A stretch of DNA of 64,000 bases from Bacteroides reticulotermitis JCM 10512 (GTDB lineage: Bacteria; Bacteroidota; Bacteroidia; Bacteroidales; Bacteroidaceae), in NCBI RefSeq assembly GCF_000517545.1, contig NZ_BAIV01000021.1, positions 1-64,000 of the forward strand. Direction: 5' to 3'. The notes under the pieces were generated by a model. It saw only the letters and a program-made list of their open reading frames with translations. It did not search any database and was not told the DNA's origin. Of the stretch, positions 32,258-41,843 are shown in pieces; position 1 is the stretch's first letter, and every line of letters begins with the position of its first letter. The translations under genes were made by a program, and so were the position numbers.

Positions 32258-34321
32258 ATGAACCCATTTATACACAACTTTTATGCAACAGGAAGACGAT
32301 TTAAGGCTCTCGCCAAGATTATGGAGTTCGGACGGGCGGTGAGTATTTTTCTTTTGGTGGTACATGTTTATGTATTCTGTTATCCAAGCATTGTCGAATG
32401 GCACATCCGGATGGAAGTCATAGACAAAATTCTCAGGAGTTTCAACAATACGACCGGGATTTTCAGCCGTATCCTCTGGAGTAAACTGGCGGCGGTATTA
32501 TTGCTGGCTATTTCGTGCCTGGGAACAAAAGGAGTCAAGGGAGAAAAGATTACCCGGCCCGGGATTTATGCCGCACTGTTCAGTGGCTTCATCCTTTTCT
32601 TCCTGAACTGGTGGATACTGGACCTGTCATTGCCATATGCCGTTATGACCGCCTTATATGTCTTTACGCTGGCATCGGGCTACCTTTGCCTGCTGATGGC
32701 GGGACTGTGGATGAGCCGCCTGTATAAACATAACCTCATGACCGACGTGTTCAACACAGAAAACGAATCTTTCCTGCAGGAAACACGTTTGATGGAGAAC
32801 GAGTATTCGGTTAATCTGCCGACCAGGTTCCAGTATCAGGGGAAACAGAACGACGGGTGGATTAATGTAGTGAATCCTTTCCGTGCAACGATTGTACTGG
32901 GTACCCCCGGTTCGGGGAAATCATATGCAGTAGTGAATAACTACATCCGCCAGATGATATCCAAAGGATATAGTTGTTATATCTACGATTACAAGTTCGA
33001 CGATCTGTCCATAATCGCCTATAACACGCTACTGCACAATATGGATAAATACAAAGTTAAGCCGAAATTCTATGTCATTAATTTCGATGACCCGAGAAGA
33101 TCACACCGCTGTAACCCCATCAATCCGGAATTCATGACAGATATCTCGGATGCGTATGAGGCAAGCTATACGATCATGTTAAATCTCAACAAAACATGGA
33201 TCGAGAAGCAGGGGGATTTCTTTGTGGAATCACCAATTATCCTGCTGGCGGCTATCATCTGGTACCTCAAAATCTACAAGAACGGAATCTATTGTACTTT
33301 TCCCCATGCGGTGGAACTGCTCAACAAGCCTTACTCGGATTTATTCACCATCCTGACCTCTTACCCGGAGTTGGAGAATTACCTTTCCCCCTTCATGGAT
33401 GCCTGGAAATCCGGAGCCCAGGACCAGTTGCAAGGACAGATAGCAAGCGCCAAAATCCCGCTTACCCGTATGATTTCACCACAACTTTATTGGGTAATGA
33501 CGGGTAACGATTTTTCATTAGACATAAATAATCCAAACGAACCGAAGCTGTTATGTGTCGGCAATAATCCGGATCGGCAGAATATCTATTCGGCGGCACT
33601 CGGATTGTATAATTCACGTATCGTAAAGCTGATCAACAAGAAGGGAATGCTCAAAAGTACGGTCATCATTGACGAATTGCCAACCATCTATTTCCGCGGG
33701 CTGGATAACCTGATCGCCACTGCCCGGAGCAACAAAGTGGCGGTCTGCCTGGGGTTTCAGGATTTCAGCCAGCTAAACCGCGACTACGGTGAAAAAGAAT
33801 CGAAAGTGGTGCAAAACACGGTAGGCAATATTTTTAGCGGCCAGGTAGTGGGAGAAACAGCCAAAACGCTTTCGGAACGTTTCGGAAAGGTACTCCAGCA
33901 ACGGCAGTCCGTCTCCATCAACCGGCAGGATGTATCCACTTCCATCAACACGCAGCTCGATTCACTCATTCCGGCTTCCAAGATTTCCAACCTCTCGCAG
34001 GGAACATTCGTAGGAGCCGTATCGGATAACTTCGGTGAAAAGATAGACCAGAAAATTTTCCATGCGGAAATTATTGTAGACCATGCAAAGGTGGATGCCG
34101 AAACAAAAGCCTATAGGAAGATTCCCATTATCAATGAATTCAAGGACCAGAACGGAAATGATGTCATGATGCAGCAGATCGGGCGGAACTACGACCAGAT
34201 TAAGGCGGATGCACAAGCGATTATCAATATGGAGATGGATCGCATTAAAAGCGACCCCGAACTGTGCAAACGGCTTGGATTGGAGGATAAGACAGGGAAG
34301 GAGGGCAAGAAAAAGAAATAA
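32258..34321 (+). CDS. mobC: Type IV coupling protein (VirD4/TraG-like), MobC
   Basis: A 687-residue coupling ATPase that links the relaxase-DNA complex to the secretion channel. The start MNPFIHNFYATGRRF at 32258 lies 8 bp after the relaxase stop; the longer in-frame extension lies inside the relaxase gene. Four hydrophobic segments lie in the first 190 residues. Walker A is GTPGSGKS at residues 215-222 and the Walker-B strand is STVIIDELPTIYF. The motif GLDNLIATARSNK is typical of the family. Intact. Confidence 0.93.
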   Translation: MNPFIHNFYATGRRFKALAKIMEFGRAVSIFLLVVHVYVFCYPSIVEWHIRMEVIDKILRSFNNTTGIFSRILWSKLAAVLLLAISCLGTKGVKGEKITRPGIYAALFSGFILFFLNWWILDLSLPYAVMTALYVFTLASGYLCLLMAGLWMSRLYKHNLMTDVFNTENESFLQETRLMENEYSVNLPTRFQYQGKQNDGWINVVNPFRATIVLGTPGSGKSYAVVNNYIRQMISKGYSCYIYDYKFDDLSIIAYNTLLHNMDKYKVKPKFYVINFDDPRRSHRCNPINPEFMTDISDAYEASYTIMLNLNKTWIEKQGDFFVESPIILLAAIIWYLKIYKNGIYCTFPHAVELLNKPYSDLFTILTSYPELENYLSPFMDAWKSGAQDQLQGQIASAKIPLTRMISPQLYWVMTGNDFSLDINNPNEPKLLCVGNNPDRQNIYSAALGLYNSRIVKLINKKGMLKSTVIIDELPTIYFRGLDNLIATARSNKVAVCLGFQDFSQLNRDYGEKESKVVQNTVGNIFSGQVVGETAKTLSERFGKVLQQRQSVSINRQDVSTSINTQLDSLIPASKISNLSQGTFVGAVSDNFGEKIDQKIFHAEIIVDHAKVDAETKAYRKIPIINEFKDQNGNDVMMQQIGRNYDQIKADAQAIINMEMDRIKSDPELCKRLGLEDKTGKEGKKKK

Positions 34322-34335
34322 TCAGGAATGCCCGA

Positions 34336-34365
34336 TTGGCTATTCGTCAATTATAGCTATATTTG
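34336..34365 (+). promoter_or_regulatory. Promoter with long leader before DHFR-like gene
   Basis: TTG (34336-34338) and TATATTTG (34358-34365) are 19 bp apart, a textbook Bacteroides promoter. The predicted start near 34372 is about 225 bases before the next start codon. The leader (34373-34598) can form AGCGTG/CACGCT (near 34559-34576) and GGGCT/AGCCC (near 34532-34548) hairpins and could regulate expression. Confidence 0.6.
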
Positions 34366-34598
34366 AACATTAAAATAGAATATAGCGGTGGATTAGAGAA
34401 TTTTATCTGCCTGTTATACATAAGTCGCAAGACGTCTCGAACGGAAATCTGGTAAATTTCAAATGACAGGGACTATTGCGTGAGGCTTGTGCTGTATCTT
34501 ATAGCGTGAGTCCATGCATGTTTCTGTTATTGGGCTTACCAGAGCCCCCGTTCGGAACAGCGTGGATTTCACGCTTCTTCATTCTAAAGGACAGAGGT

Positions 34599-35027
34599 AT
34601 GGCAAAAGTAAAAGTAGTAATGGCAGTAACGCTGGACGGTTTTCTCCCGAAAGAAAACGAACATTTGATGCAATGGCTAAAAAACGACAACAGAGGATTT
34701 CCCCGTTGGCGTGACGGGTGCACATATCCCTTATTCCCCCATTACCCGTTATTGGACTTGATTTGTCAGAAGAACCGTGAAAGCGATTCCTTTATTTATC
34801 TTGCGGAGATTCTCGATGAAGAAACCGCGGAACTCCTGCGCGGGCTTTCCTTATACAAGCTTGTAGATGAAATGATCGTATACCAGGTACCCGTATCATA
34901 TGGAACAGGCTTCAACTTGAAAAACCATTTTCAACCGGATAACTGGATGTTATGCAAAATCAAGTCTTTCCGTAACAATATCTGTTGTATGAGATATAAA
35001 AGAGTACCGGATGGAAAAACTCTATGA
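34599..35027 (+). CDS. Small dihydrofolate reductase-like (RibD C-terminal fold) protein
   Basis: About 142 residues from MAKVKVVMAVTLDGFLPKENE at 34599. The opening strand VVMAVTLDGFL and the later LVDEMIVYQVPVSYGTGFNL resemble the dihydrofolate reductase/RibD C-terminal superfamily. The protein is shorter than true DHFR and lacks a clear NADPH-binding Gly motif, so activity is doubtful. Related proteins occur near rteB in CTnDOT-like elements. It converges with rteB, ending 9 bp from it. Confidence 0.7.
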   Translation: MAKVKVVMAVTLDGFLPKENEHLMQWLKNDNRGFPRWRDGCTYPLFPHYPLLDLICQKNRESDSFIYLAEILDEETAELLRGLSLYKLVDEMIVYQVPVSYGTGFNLKNHFQPDNWMLCKIKSFRNNICCMRYKRVPDGKTL

Positions 35028-35036
35028 AATATAAGC

Positions 35037-36400
35037 TTATTTTTTTCCGGTACTCTTGTTCGGGTACAACTCCGTTATGCCGTATTTTTTCAATTTGGCA
35101 TACAACGTAACACGGCTGACGCCAAGCAATCGGGCGGCTTCTGTCAGGTTACCCTTTGCCTTTTCCACTGCCAGCCGTATCCGCCCGATCTCTTGCGTAT
35201 CATCTCTTAAAGACAGGGCCGGACTTTCTTTCTTCTCCTCATACAGAGTATCCTTTACGGAAGTCATTTCGAAGTGTATATCCATGTCTTCTCCCGACAA
35301 TAAGGGATGCTCCGATACCAGCACCGCCCGCTTCACCTTGTTCCGCAGCTCCCTGATGTTGCCCGGCCACGGATATGAGAGTAACAACCGCTTTGCCCCA
35401 TCACTGAATCCTGCCGTTTCCCGCCTCAGTTCTTTGGAAAAACGTTCCCGGAAGAATTCGGCAAGCGGCAGGATGTCTTCCTTACATTCGGCAAGGGAAG
35501 GCTGGCGGATTTCAAATTCGTTCAGGCGGTGATACAAATCCTCACGGAAACGTCCTTCCCTGACGGCTTTAGACAGGTCTTCGTTTGTGGCGGAGATAAT
35601 GCGTACATCCGCCCTCTTTTCCCGGTTGCCTCCCACAGGCATATATGTATTTTCCTGCAAAACGCGCAGCAACATGGATTGTACCTCGAAAGACAACGTG
35701 CCGATTTCATCCAGAAACAGTGTGCCGCCTTCCGTCCTGCCGAAATAACCTTCCCTGTTGGTATCGGCTCCGGTGAACGCACCTTTTACATGCCCGAAGA
35801 ACATGGACGGGGCAAGTTCCCTTGGTATCACGGCACAGTTCACGGCTACAAAAGGCATCTGGCACCGCTCGCTGTATCCGTGTATACTTTGCGCCACCGA
35901 TTCCTTTCCGGTACCGTTCGCACCAAGTATCAGGACTGATATATCCGTGGGACCAACCAGCCGTGCCATCTTGTCCACATAAAGCGCCTGGCAACTGATG
36001 CGTTTAAATAGCGATTTTCCCCGGTTGCGCACGGCAGACGGAAGCTTCAACAAGTCATGTGCCAATTCCAGCAATCGCTCCCTGTACACGGGCTTGGGCA
36101 GGTAATCCGCCGCTCCCAATTTGATAGCACGCACCGCATCGGGATAAGAAGCGTAATCCGTCATGATGATAAACGGAATGCGTATCCTTTCTTTTACGAT
36201 CCATTCCAGAAAAGAAATCCCGTCGCCTTCCGGCAGACGGACATCCGAGAAGATAAGATCAAAAGATCCTTTCCGTATATGCCCGCGGCGACCGGCTCAC
36301 CCATGGCAGTCACCACTTCATATCCATCCATCTCCAGCCACTCTTTCTCCAACATGGAAAGGGAAATATTATCTTCCACTATCAGTATTTTCCCGTTCAT
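35037..36400 (-). CDS. rteB: RteB, sigma-54-type response regulator, one frameshift
   Basis: Transcriptional activator of the CTnDOT regulatory cascade. The receiver domain begins MNGKILIVEDNISLSMLEKE at 36400 and continues after the frame break as FDLIFSDVRLPEGDG. The AAA+ domain has Walker A GANGTGKE and the sigma-54 contact motif GAFTGADTN, and a Fis-type helix-turn-helix (AARLLGVSRVTLYAKLKKYG) ends the protein. One missing base near 36281-36292 (a C-run on the coding strand) separates the first 35 or so residues from the rest. The restored length is 454 residues. It overlaps rteA by 32 bp. Confidence 0.88.
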
Positions 36401-38686
36401 CGTCTATCCTCTGTATTTCCGCTACGGCTTCATCCGCTAGCATCCTTAGATGGGAGACAACTTTTGCTGTCTGCTCCCATAAAATATTTCTATTTTTTCC
36501 TGTATGCAGCAAAGCCCGGTAATCGAACAGGGGTTCTTCGGCCTTCACCATTTCCAGCACAGGCAGCATCCGGTGTATGATTTCCCGCATCTTTCCCACA
36601 TTCCCGGCTTCCATGGCTTGTTCCAGTTCCGCTATATTATTTGCAGACTCCCGGACAAACGTTTCAAGCATTTTACGTTTATCCCTTACATCCGTTGTCA
36701 ATGCGGAAAAGTCCGCCATCATCGTTTTTTCTTCAAATGTCTGCATAGTAGATGAAAGCAAAACGAGCAGTTCGTTCATGGAAAAGGGTTTATAAATGCA
36801 GGCAGTAAAACCGACCTGGAGGAACGATCCCTTTTCTTTGTCACCACGTGCTGTCATCGCAACCACAGGGATCGTCCGGGAATTGCCGATAGTGGAGCCG
36901 CGCAGTAGCTTCAGCAGGTCGAAACCGTTTGTACCTGCCATCTGTATGTCGGTAAGCAACAGGTCAAAATCCGTCGTCCGCATCTCCCTGACCACTTCCT
37001 GCACATTGCCGCATGCCCGGCAGGATATTCCGCTCCGCTCCAGCATCTCCTTGACGATTTCAAGCTGCATCGGATCATCGTCAATGAGAATGACCCGTCC
37101 CGGAGGCCGCAACGGACAATTGGGGGTAGCAGGCTCTTCTTCCCCCGCTTCCGCTGTTTCCGGAAGAGGGAGACTGACTAGAAATGTACTGCCTTGTCCC
37201 TTACGGCTTGTCACCGAAATCGTCCCATCCAGCAGACTGACCAAGCCCCGGGTAATGGCAAGCCCCAGGCCGAAGCTTCCGCATGCGCAGCATCGTTCCC
37301 CCGTTCGAACGGATTGAATATCCTGTCCAGCTGCTCCCCGCCCATACCGATTCCCGTATCACTGATTTCCAGCAACAGCATCCCGCCTTTGTAGGTAGCG
37401 GTAAAACGTATGGTGCCCGTATCGGTAAACTTTACGGCATTGACCAGCAGATTGTCCACTATCTGTTCGATACGGTCGGTATCTCCCGATACAACCACAT
37501 CCGCACCGCTAAATTCATGTGCAAATAAAAGTCCCTTGTCGTTGACAGGCTGGCTGTGGATCGAAGCGATGCGCTCCAACAATTCGGACAAATGGAAAGG
37601 CACGTCATTCCTTATTTCTTTTGCTTCGTTCAGCCGGTAAACGTCAAGCAGGTTATTGAGGAGGTGGAGGATATGCCTGCACAGGATGCGGATATTATTC
37701 AGGTGGGCATTGCGCTTTTTCCTGTCGCGTGTGTCCATAGACAGTTCAGCATTGCCGGAAATGGCATTCAGCGGCCCGCGGATATCATGGGAGAGCGTAA
37801 GGATAATTTTCTTTCTCATCTCCAGCATTTCCCTGTTTTTCCTGATCAGCCCTTCACGCCGCCGGATATCACGCCGTATAATAAGAAAAAAAACAAACAA
37901 CGACATGATTGCTGCGGCAATAACACCCGATAAGAGATAAAATGACTCTTCCTCCATCTCCTCCACTTGCTCTTCTTTGTGCAGCAGAATGGTTTCCGAC
38001 TGTTTGTCCAACCGGTTGATTACTCCCATGAGCTGGCTGTTCAGTATCCTGTTTTTTTGCCTCAGGCTGTCCGTTAAAGTCCCCAGGCTTCGTGCACGGT
38101 TCCGCTGCATCCCGATAAGTTGGCTGTTCAGCGCATATAACGGGCCGGGAGAGGCGAACACATGCACGGTCTTCTTTCCTCCGAGCCATCCGGCAATCCC
38201 TTTCTTTTTTCTGACAACCGCTTTAGGACAGGTTGCCTGACGCGTCAGAACCGGAAGACGGTGCACCAACAAGTTGTCTGCCGTCTCTTGTTCCTGCAGC
38301 GTTTCCACAATATGTTGCAGATATTTCTCTTTGTCGGAGAGCAAACAGCGTAGCGTATCCAATTGTCCCGGGAGGATAAGACAGTCGCCGTAACGGCCTA
38401 ATGCAGCCAGCAGGCTGTCCGTGTGCAGGCGAAGGCTAGTGTATTCTTTATAGTCCAGACTATCCCAACTGATGACAGATTCACCGTACATGGCAAGTTC
38501 CGCAATAGAACGATGCACTTGCTGCATCCCTCTCCGGATAGCTACAAGACCGTCACTGCCTGCCTCTATCTCCTTTATCCGATGCCGTTCACGCAACAGG
38601 ATCACCGACATGCAGCCAATGACTGCAAAGACGATAACGTAACCTGCCAATATCTTCAGTTGCAATATCCTGTTATTGGTTAACAT
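36369..38686 (-). CDS. rteA: RteA, hybrid sensor kinase, one frameshift
   Basis: Membrane sensor kinase paired with RteB. It has two membrane segments (about residues 8-28 and 255-275) around a periplasmic helical domain. The HisKA motif is LSHDIRGPLNAISGN, followed by an ATPase domain (LLVNAVKFTDTGT, ISDTGIGMGG), a receiver domain (VILIDDDPMQLEIV, LLLTDIQMAGTNGF) and a C-terminal phosphotransfer-like region. The frame breaks near 37276: one extra base converts AEASAWG to the conserved GFGLGLAITRGLV. The restored length is 772 residues. The CTnDOT counterpart follows tetQ; here it follows a PUL gene by 99 bp. Confidence 0.88.
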
Positions 38687-38785
38687 TTTTCTCTTTTACA
38701 TATTTAGTCGTCCGTGCAGTGCTGTATACAACTAGCTTCCCAGTTATCATCTTCCAGTTACCAAGTCAAGCTCCTCTACAATCCG

Positions 38786-41700
38786 TTACAAATTCTCCAG
38801 GAACTCAATCTCAACAATTCTCAACTCATTGTTCGCCTTATCACCATCTTTCGCCTTAAAGAGATCTAGTTCGCCCGCTGCAGGAGCTGCAACTTCCACA
38901 ATACCACTGAAGGAATCTTCTTCTTTATTAGCATCTGTCAAGCGGACAGTTACGAAGCGTCCTTTGGTTGCAGCAAAAGGAATACAGATGTAACCCAAAC
39001 TTTTGGAAGTTTCTCCTTCATAAACCACCCTATCATCCACCAAGATCTGAATTGGATACGAACGCATCCTCCAGCCGGTAAGTTTCATTTCCACTTGATC
39101 GATTGTGGCATCATGAGCCAGTTCAAACTTTATCCAGCCTGTAGAGAGTCGGCCGTCATTCCGCCATTCGGAAAGTTCGTTATCATCAAAGGCATTATAT
39201 ACTTTGTCTTCATTCGCCCCTGCCGTCGCACCTACTATCTTCACAGCTTTTCTCAAGACTTTAAACGATTCACCTTTCGGAGTCTCCCCCCGCATAAGAT
39301 TCACCGGCTGATGTTCCCCCGAAATATAAGTAGAGAAACCGGTTTTAGTCTTGAAAGGGACAGTTTGCAAATTAATTGTAGCTGTGGACAGGCTATCGGA
39401 AGTTGCAGTCAACCTAATCTTGCCTGCTTTTCCGGTAGAACGAATCAAAACACGATTCACACCACATTCCACAGGTAAATCCTTTGAAAGGACATAATTC
39501 CCCTCATCGCCTTTCGCCAGTCCTCCAAGCCATTCCGCTTCACCCTGCAATTCAAAGTGAATTTTATTGTTTGCCAGCGGGCAACACCTGCCTTCCTTAT
39601 CCGTTACTTCTATTTCTATCAAAGCCATATCCGCACCGTCCGCCTTAAATCCATCAGGAGCAGTTATCGCCCTCATCTTTATAGAATATGGCTCACCGAC
39701 TGTCTCCTTCTCTGCCCGGCTTAAGACGGTCCCCGTATTATCATAACTAACTGCCTCAATTACACCTTTCTCCCATTTTATATTCGGAAAAGTAAAAAGG
39801 AAATGGCTACTTCTTTCGCCCAATCCCAAAGACTTCCCATTAACAAAAAGTTCCACTTTCTCACCCGTGGATACAACATAGATATCCTTCTTAACCGAAG
39901 AATCATAATTCCAATGTCCGCAAATATATGTACTCTCTTGCTCCGTATCCACCCAACCGTTCCACATCACTTGGTGAGCATAGAAAGCATCTTTGGGTAT
40001 ACGCATCGCGTCCACAACACCACTACGACGGTAATTTTCCGCACCACGAAAATGTGTATTCGAATCGTGAAAATGAATTTTCAGACCACCGGAACTCACA
40101 CGGGTTCCCGTTCCGGGACGTACACGGTAATAATCCCACCAGCGTGTAATCAACTCTTTAAAAAATGAATCCTGATTCCGGTTGTAGGCAGAAGCATCGG
40201 CAAGAGGTTTGGCCGTATTGGTAATCGTAGAGCGATAATATTTTGACCCCTCCCCATCCTTATGGAAAGGATAAGAATAATCGTCCCAATATTTACGCAG
40301 CGCTTCATCACGACAATACTCAGTAGCAAACATCGGAATGTGTGCGCTTTTATTAATGTAAAGCATCTCACCACCATATTCGGCTATCTTGCTATCCAGC
40401 ATTTCACGCGAACCTATAGCACGTCCGCCATAAGGATCGTATTGATCACGAATAATTTTCATCTCAGCCATGTGCTCTTCACTGATATTATCATTTCCAC
40501 ATTCATAGAAAATAACAGACGGGTTATTCCGATTGTAAATAATGGCATCACGCATCAATTCAACTCGTTGCTCCCAACGTCTGCCTGTAACATCTTTTTC
40601 TGCATCTCCGGCAGGCATCAATTGCATCAATCCAACCCGGTCACAACTTTCCACATCCTGCTTCCAAGGTGTAACATGCATCCAACGCACCGTATTGGCA
40701 TTGCCCTCCACCATCATCTTGTTGCTGAAATCGCTGAGCCAAGCAGGTACGGATAACCCCACGGCCGGCCATTCATTACTTGTACGCTCTGCATAACCTT
40801 TTATCTGGATCACACGGTCATTCAACCAAATCTGACCATCGGCAAAACGGGTCTTACGGAATCCTGTACGAGTTTTGACGACATCTACCGGATTACCATC
40901 AATTTTTAGAATTGTATATACGTTATAAAGGTAGCCATATCCCCAACTCCAGAAATGCAGATTTCCTACACGGTCACTAACCTTTATATTTTTCGTTTCT
41001 CCCGCCGCAATCGTGACTGGTTTGCTCTCTGCCGTTTTTATAACTTTTCCATCTAAATCTTCCAGCTGCATTTCCAAAGTAAATGTCTTACCGACTTTAA
41101 ACTCGTTACGCACTTCCGTATTGGCAAAAATCAATGCGTTTTTCTTTGTTATGTCAATCTCACGGGCATAAATATACGTCCCGGTCGTTTTCAGGTTACT
41201 ATAAAGAGGCAAGGTCTGATAGAGTTTCGATGTAACATGCAAATAGACATTTTTCGGAATACCTCCATAATTGGCATTAAAATTCATATCGTTCCACTGA
41301 TAACCTGAACCGGTGGCACGTTCCTTGTATTTCCACGAATTATCAATACGTACGGCTATGACATTTTCCTTATCAAAATTTACAAAATCGGTAATATCAA
41401 AGCCAAAAGCCATGACCCCGTTTTCGTGTATACCTACTGACTTTCCATTTACATAAAATTCTCCACCAAAACGGATTCCTTCAAACTCAATGAAGATTTT
41501 TTTTCCAACAGCAGCTTTCGGTAAGCGGAAATGCTTGCGATACCAAACAATCGTATCTGTATGCTCATAGATGGATACACGAAAGGCTTCATCCTCATTA
41601 AATGCATGAGGCAGAGTCACCATTTTCCATGCTTTATCGTTGAAATTTACGCTTTGCGCATTTTTCACATCGCTGATTTGCAATAGCCAATCAGAGTTAA

Positions 41701-41806
41701 AGTTATATTTCACACGCTCGTTACTTTTAAAAGTCGGTTGTGCCCAAAGATTTGCAAGCAAAAAGATGCTAAAGCAAAAAGATAAGATGATTTTTTTGTT
41801 TTTCAT
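38786..41806 (-). CDS. GH2 family glycosidase with unusual acid/base motif
   Basis: A secreted 1006-residue GH2 enzyme (signal IILSFCFSIFLLANLWAQ) with sugar-binding, Ig-like and TIM-barrel domains, then extra Ig-like and galactose-binding-like C-terminal domains (DNELSEWRNDGRLSTGWIKF). GH2 includes beta-galactosidases, glucuronidases and relatives. The nucleophile region is FATEYC (E496). The acid/base motif, usually WSLGNE, is FYECGND, so Asp439 stands where Glu is expected. It is the last PUL gene before rteA, with no clear terminator between. Confidence 0.88.
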   Translation of the reverse strand: MKNKKIILSFCFSIFLLANLWAQPTFKSNERVKYNFNSDWLLQISDVKNAQSVNFNDKAWKMVTLPHAFNEDEAFRVSIYEHTDTIVWYRKHFRLPKAAVGKKIFIEFEGIRFGGEFYVNGKSVGIHENGVMAFGFDITDFVNFDKENVIAVRIDNSWKYKERATGSGYQWNDMNFNANYGGIPKNVYLHVTSKLYQTLPLYSNLKTTGTYIYAREIDITKKNALIFANTEVRNEFKVGKTFTLEMQLEDLDGKVIKTAESKPVTIAAGETKNIKVSDRVGNLHFWSWGYGYLYNVYTILKIDGNPVDVVKTRTGFRKTRFADGQIWLNDRVIQIKGYAERTSNEWPAVGLSVPAWLSDFSNKMMVEGNANTVRWMHVTPWKQDVESCDRVGLMQLMPAGDAEKDVTGRRWEQRVELMRDAIIYNRNNPSVIFYECGNDNISEEHMAEMKIIRDQYDPYGGRAIGSREMLDSKIAEYGGEMLYINKSAHIPMFATEYCRDEALRKYWDDYSYPFHKDGEGSKYYRSTITNTAKPLADASAYNRNQDSFFKELITRWWDYYRVRPGTGTRVSSGGLKIHFHDSNTHFRGAENYRRSGVVDAMRIPKDAFYAHQVMWNGWVDTEQESTYICGHWNYDSSVKKDIYVVSTGEKVELFVNGKSLGLGERSSHFLFTFPNIKWEKGVIEAVSYDNTGTVLSRAEKETVGEPYSIKMRAITAPDGFKADGADMALIEIEVTDKEGRCCPLANNKIHFELQGEAEWLGGLAKGDEGNYVLSKDLPVECGVNRVLIRSTGKAGKIRLTATSDSLSTATINLQTVPFKTKTGFSTYISGEHQPVNLMRGETPKGESFKVLRKAVKIVGATAGANEDKVYNAFDDNELSEWRNDGRLSTGWIKFELAHDATIDQVEMKLTGWRMRSYPIQILVDDRVVYEGETSKSLGYICIPFAATKGRFVTVRLTDANKEEDSFSGIVEVAAPAAGELDLFKAKDGDKANNELRIVEIEFLENL

Positions 41807-41843
41807 ATTTAATTTTTTTGATTATTATTATTATATAATACTC

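Noticed and set aside
37211..38686. rteA as a shorter kinase followed by a separate receiver protein
   Set aside because: The first frame loses the conserved ATPase G2 box (GFGLGLAI) exactly at the break, and one base restores it; a true split would not fall inside that motif.
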